A stretch of 7,268 nucleotides of DNA from Bacteroidales bacterium (GTDB taxonomy: Bacteria; Bacteroidota; Bacteroidia; Bacteroidales; GCA-2748055). Both the position numbers and the translations under genes were made by a program. Under the pieces are notes generated by a model, which saw nothing but the letters and a program-made list of their open reading frames with translations, was not told where the DNA came from and searched no databases. The DNA lies in contig JAOZLK010000220.1 in NCBI GenBank assembly GCA_029934875.1, forward strand, positions 1 to 7,268, read 5' to 3'. Positions 6,357 to 7,268 of this stretch are shown in pieces. Each line of letters begins with the position of its first letter. Position 1 is the first letter of the stretch.

Positions 6357-7268
6357 TTGCAAGCCAAAGCTGTTAATAAAAAAACCTTCCAGGGCATCTT
6401 CCTGTTTACCCTGTTTCTCTTTTCAGTACACTCTAAACAAGTGGCAGGACAGATTACTTCCCCAAGGGCCGACCAGGCCGACAGCCTGGCCTATCCCGTA
6501 AAAGAGGGCAAGGACCCTTTCTATATTTTTTACCAGACTGATCAGGTATATAAAGCCGGCTCCCTCACGGCCAGCCTTCCAGGAAACGGAAGCTATACTT
6601 TCGAGTGGAGTATTTATAACCCGGAGCTGGAAGGATTCGATCCACCCTTTCTGACTGAAGCCAATCGGCCGGTTTCAACAGCCTCGGACCTTGAGTCTGG
6701 TGGATACATGGTAAGGATATTCAACGGGACCGGAACCGATACATCAATGATGGCCTGGGTCATGCTGGATGGGCTTCATGCATGGGTTCACAAGACCGAA
6801 GAGGGTAATCTGGATCCCCTGTACCGCGACTGTTCAAGACTGGCATTGTCGGGTTTTGTGGAAGAGGATACCCTGCTCTATTTTGATCCTGTATCCAATG
6901 ATCTGCTCACCCGTCCACTGGACTATGGTTTTAAGTGGACATCGGACAACGAGGGCCTTAAAATTCCCAATGACAGCATTATCCTGAGCCCCAATATTAC
7001 CTATTCCCCTCCCTATGAAGACACATGGTACTACCTCACGGTAACAGATGAACTGGGGATGGTAGAGCTTGACTCGGTTTTTTATGAAAGCATTCAGACC
7101 AAGGCCATATTCAGTGTTACCTACTACGATAAGATCACAGGCGAATATGATTCTACGCTGACCAGTGAATTTGACAAAAATATGGATATGGGAAGTACGG
7201 ACGCAACACTCACCGTGCGCTTCATTAACAAGTCAGAGAATGGGGACAGGTTTGATTGGGTCTTCCTG
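6357..7268 (+). CDS. Exported Ig/PKD-like multidomain protein (3' truncated)
   Basis: The frame is open from just after a TAA at 6315-6317 to the right edge, with no stop. No ATG occurs near its beginning; TTG at 6357 is the best start because it gives a normal signal peptide: a short n-region with KK (8-9), hydrophobic GIFLFTLFLFSV (13-24) and a plausible cut after VAG (29-31). The visible 304 residues then contain beta-rich modules: one around FEWSIYN to YMVRIFNGTGTD, a second around YGFKWTSDNEG to WYYLTVTDELG, and the opening of a third of PKD type near 278-304 (VRFINKSENG-RFDWVF, cut before the usual W-x-FGDG). Such architecture is typical of Bacteroidota secreted adhesin-like proteins that often end in a gliding-motility or type 9 secretion tail; that end is outside the window. 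There is one Cys in the visible mature part and no enzymatic motif. The function is unknown. Confidence 0.7.
   Translation, partial: MQAKAVNKKTFQGIFLFTLFLFSVHSKQVAGQITSPRADQADSLAYPVKEGKDPFYIFYQTDQVYKAGSLTASLPGNGSYTFEWSIYNPELEGFDPPFLTEANRPVSTASDLESGGYMVRIFNGTGTDTSMMAWVMLDGLHAWVHKTEEGNLDPLYRDCSRLALSGFVEEDTLLYFDPVSNDLLTRPLDYGFKWTSDNEGLKIPNDSIILSPNITYSPPYEDTWYYLTVTDELGMVELDSVFYESIQTKAIFSVTYYDKITGEYDSTLTSEFDKNMDMGSTDATLTVRFINKSENGDRFDWVFL

Noticed and set aside
1..7268. tRNA, rRNA, CRISPR array, insertion sequence or phage elements
   Set aside because: All gaps are under 200 bases and show no cloverleaf, tandem spaced repeats, transposase motifs or terminal repeats. The window is essentially filled by six protein genes.

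Overview
This window looks like ordinary chromosomal DNA from a member of the Bacteroidota, probably a Bacteroidales/Marinilabiliales-type organism. Four things point there: a DUF4290 protein (a family known essentially from this phylum) placed directly before murA, a MurA with Asp at the usual active-site Cys, a UvrD/PcrA helicase with the motif III form GDDAQSIYSFRGA, and a secreted PKD/Ig-like surface protein. Most starts lack a Shine-Dalgarno sequence, which also fits. Base composition is mixed (roughly half G+C by eye) and no stretch stands out as foreign.

Layout. Positions 1-1196 (+) hold the 3' part of a GH5 glycoside hydrolase resembling endoglycoceramidases, cut off by the window's left edge. 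It converges on a four-gene minus-strand block that reads from right to left: a UvrD/PcrA-type helicase (6178-3863), DUF4290 (3826-3206), murA (3202-1895) and a TlpA-like thioredoxin-fold lipoprotein (1825-1265). The gaps are 36, 3 and 69 bases, so the first three genes are very likely co-transcribed and the fourth probably is too. A divergent plus-strand gene starts at about 6357, most likely at a TTG codon. It encodes an exported protein with Ig/PKD-like beta domains and runs off the right edge.

How the genes relate. The minus-strand block combines DNA repair (helicase), the first committed step of peptidoglycan synthesis (MurA), an uncharacterised protein whose stop codon lies three bases from the murA start, and a periplasm-facing thiol-redox lipoprotein. 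The two plus-strand genes are cell-surface or exported functions and look unrelated to the block.

No mobile element, CRISPR array, tRNA or rRNA was seen, and I found no convincing undescribed multi-gene system. The points most worth a second look are a run of nine G at the 3' end of the DUF4290 gene, next to murA; the predicted fosfomycin-insensitive MurA; and a perfect 9-bp inverted repeat in the divergent intergenic region.
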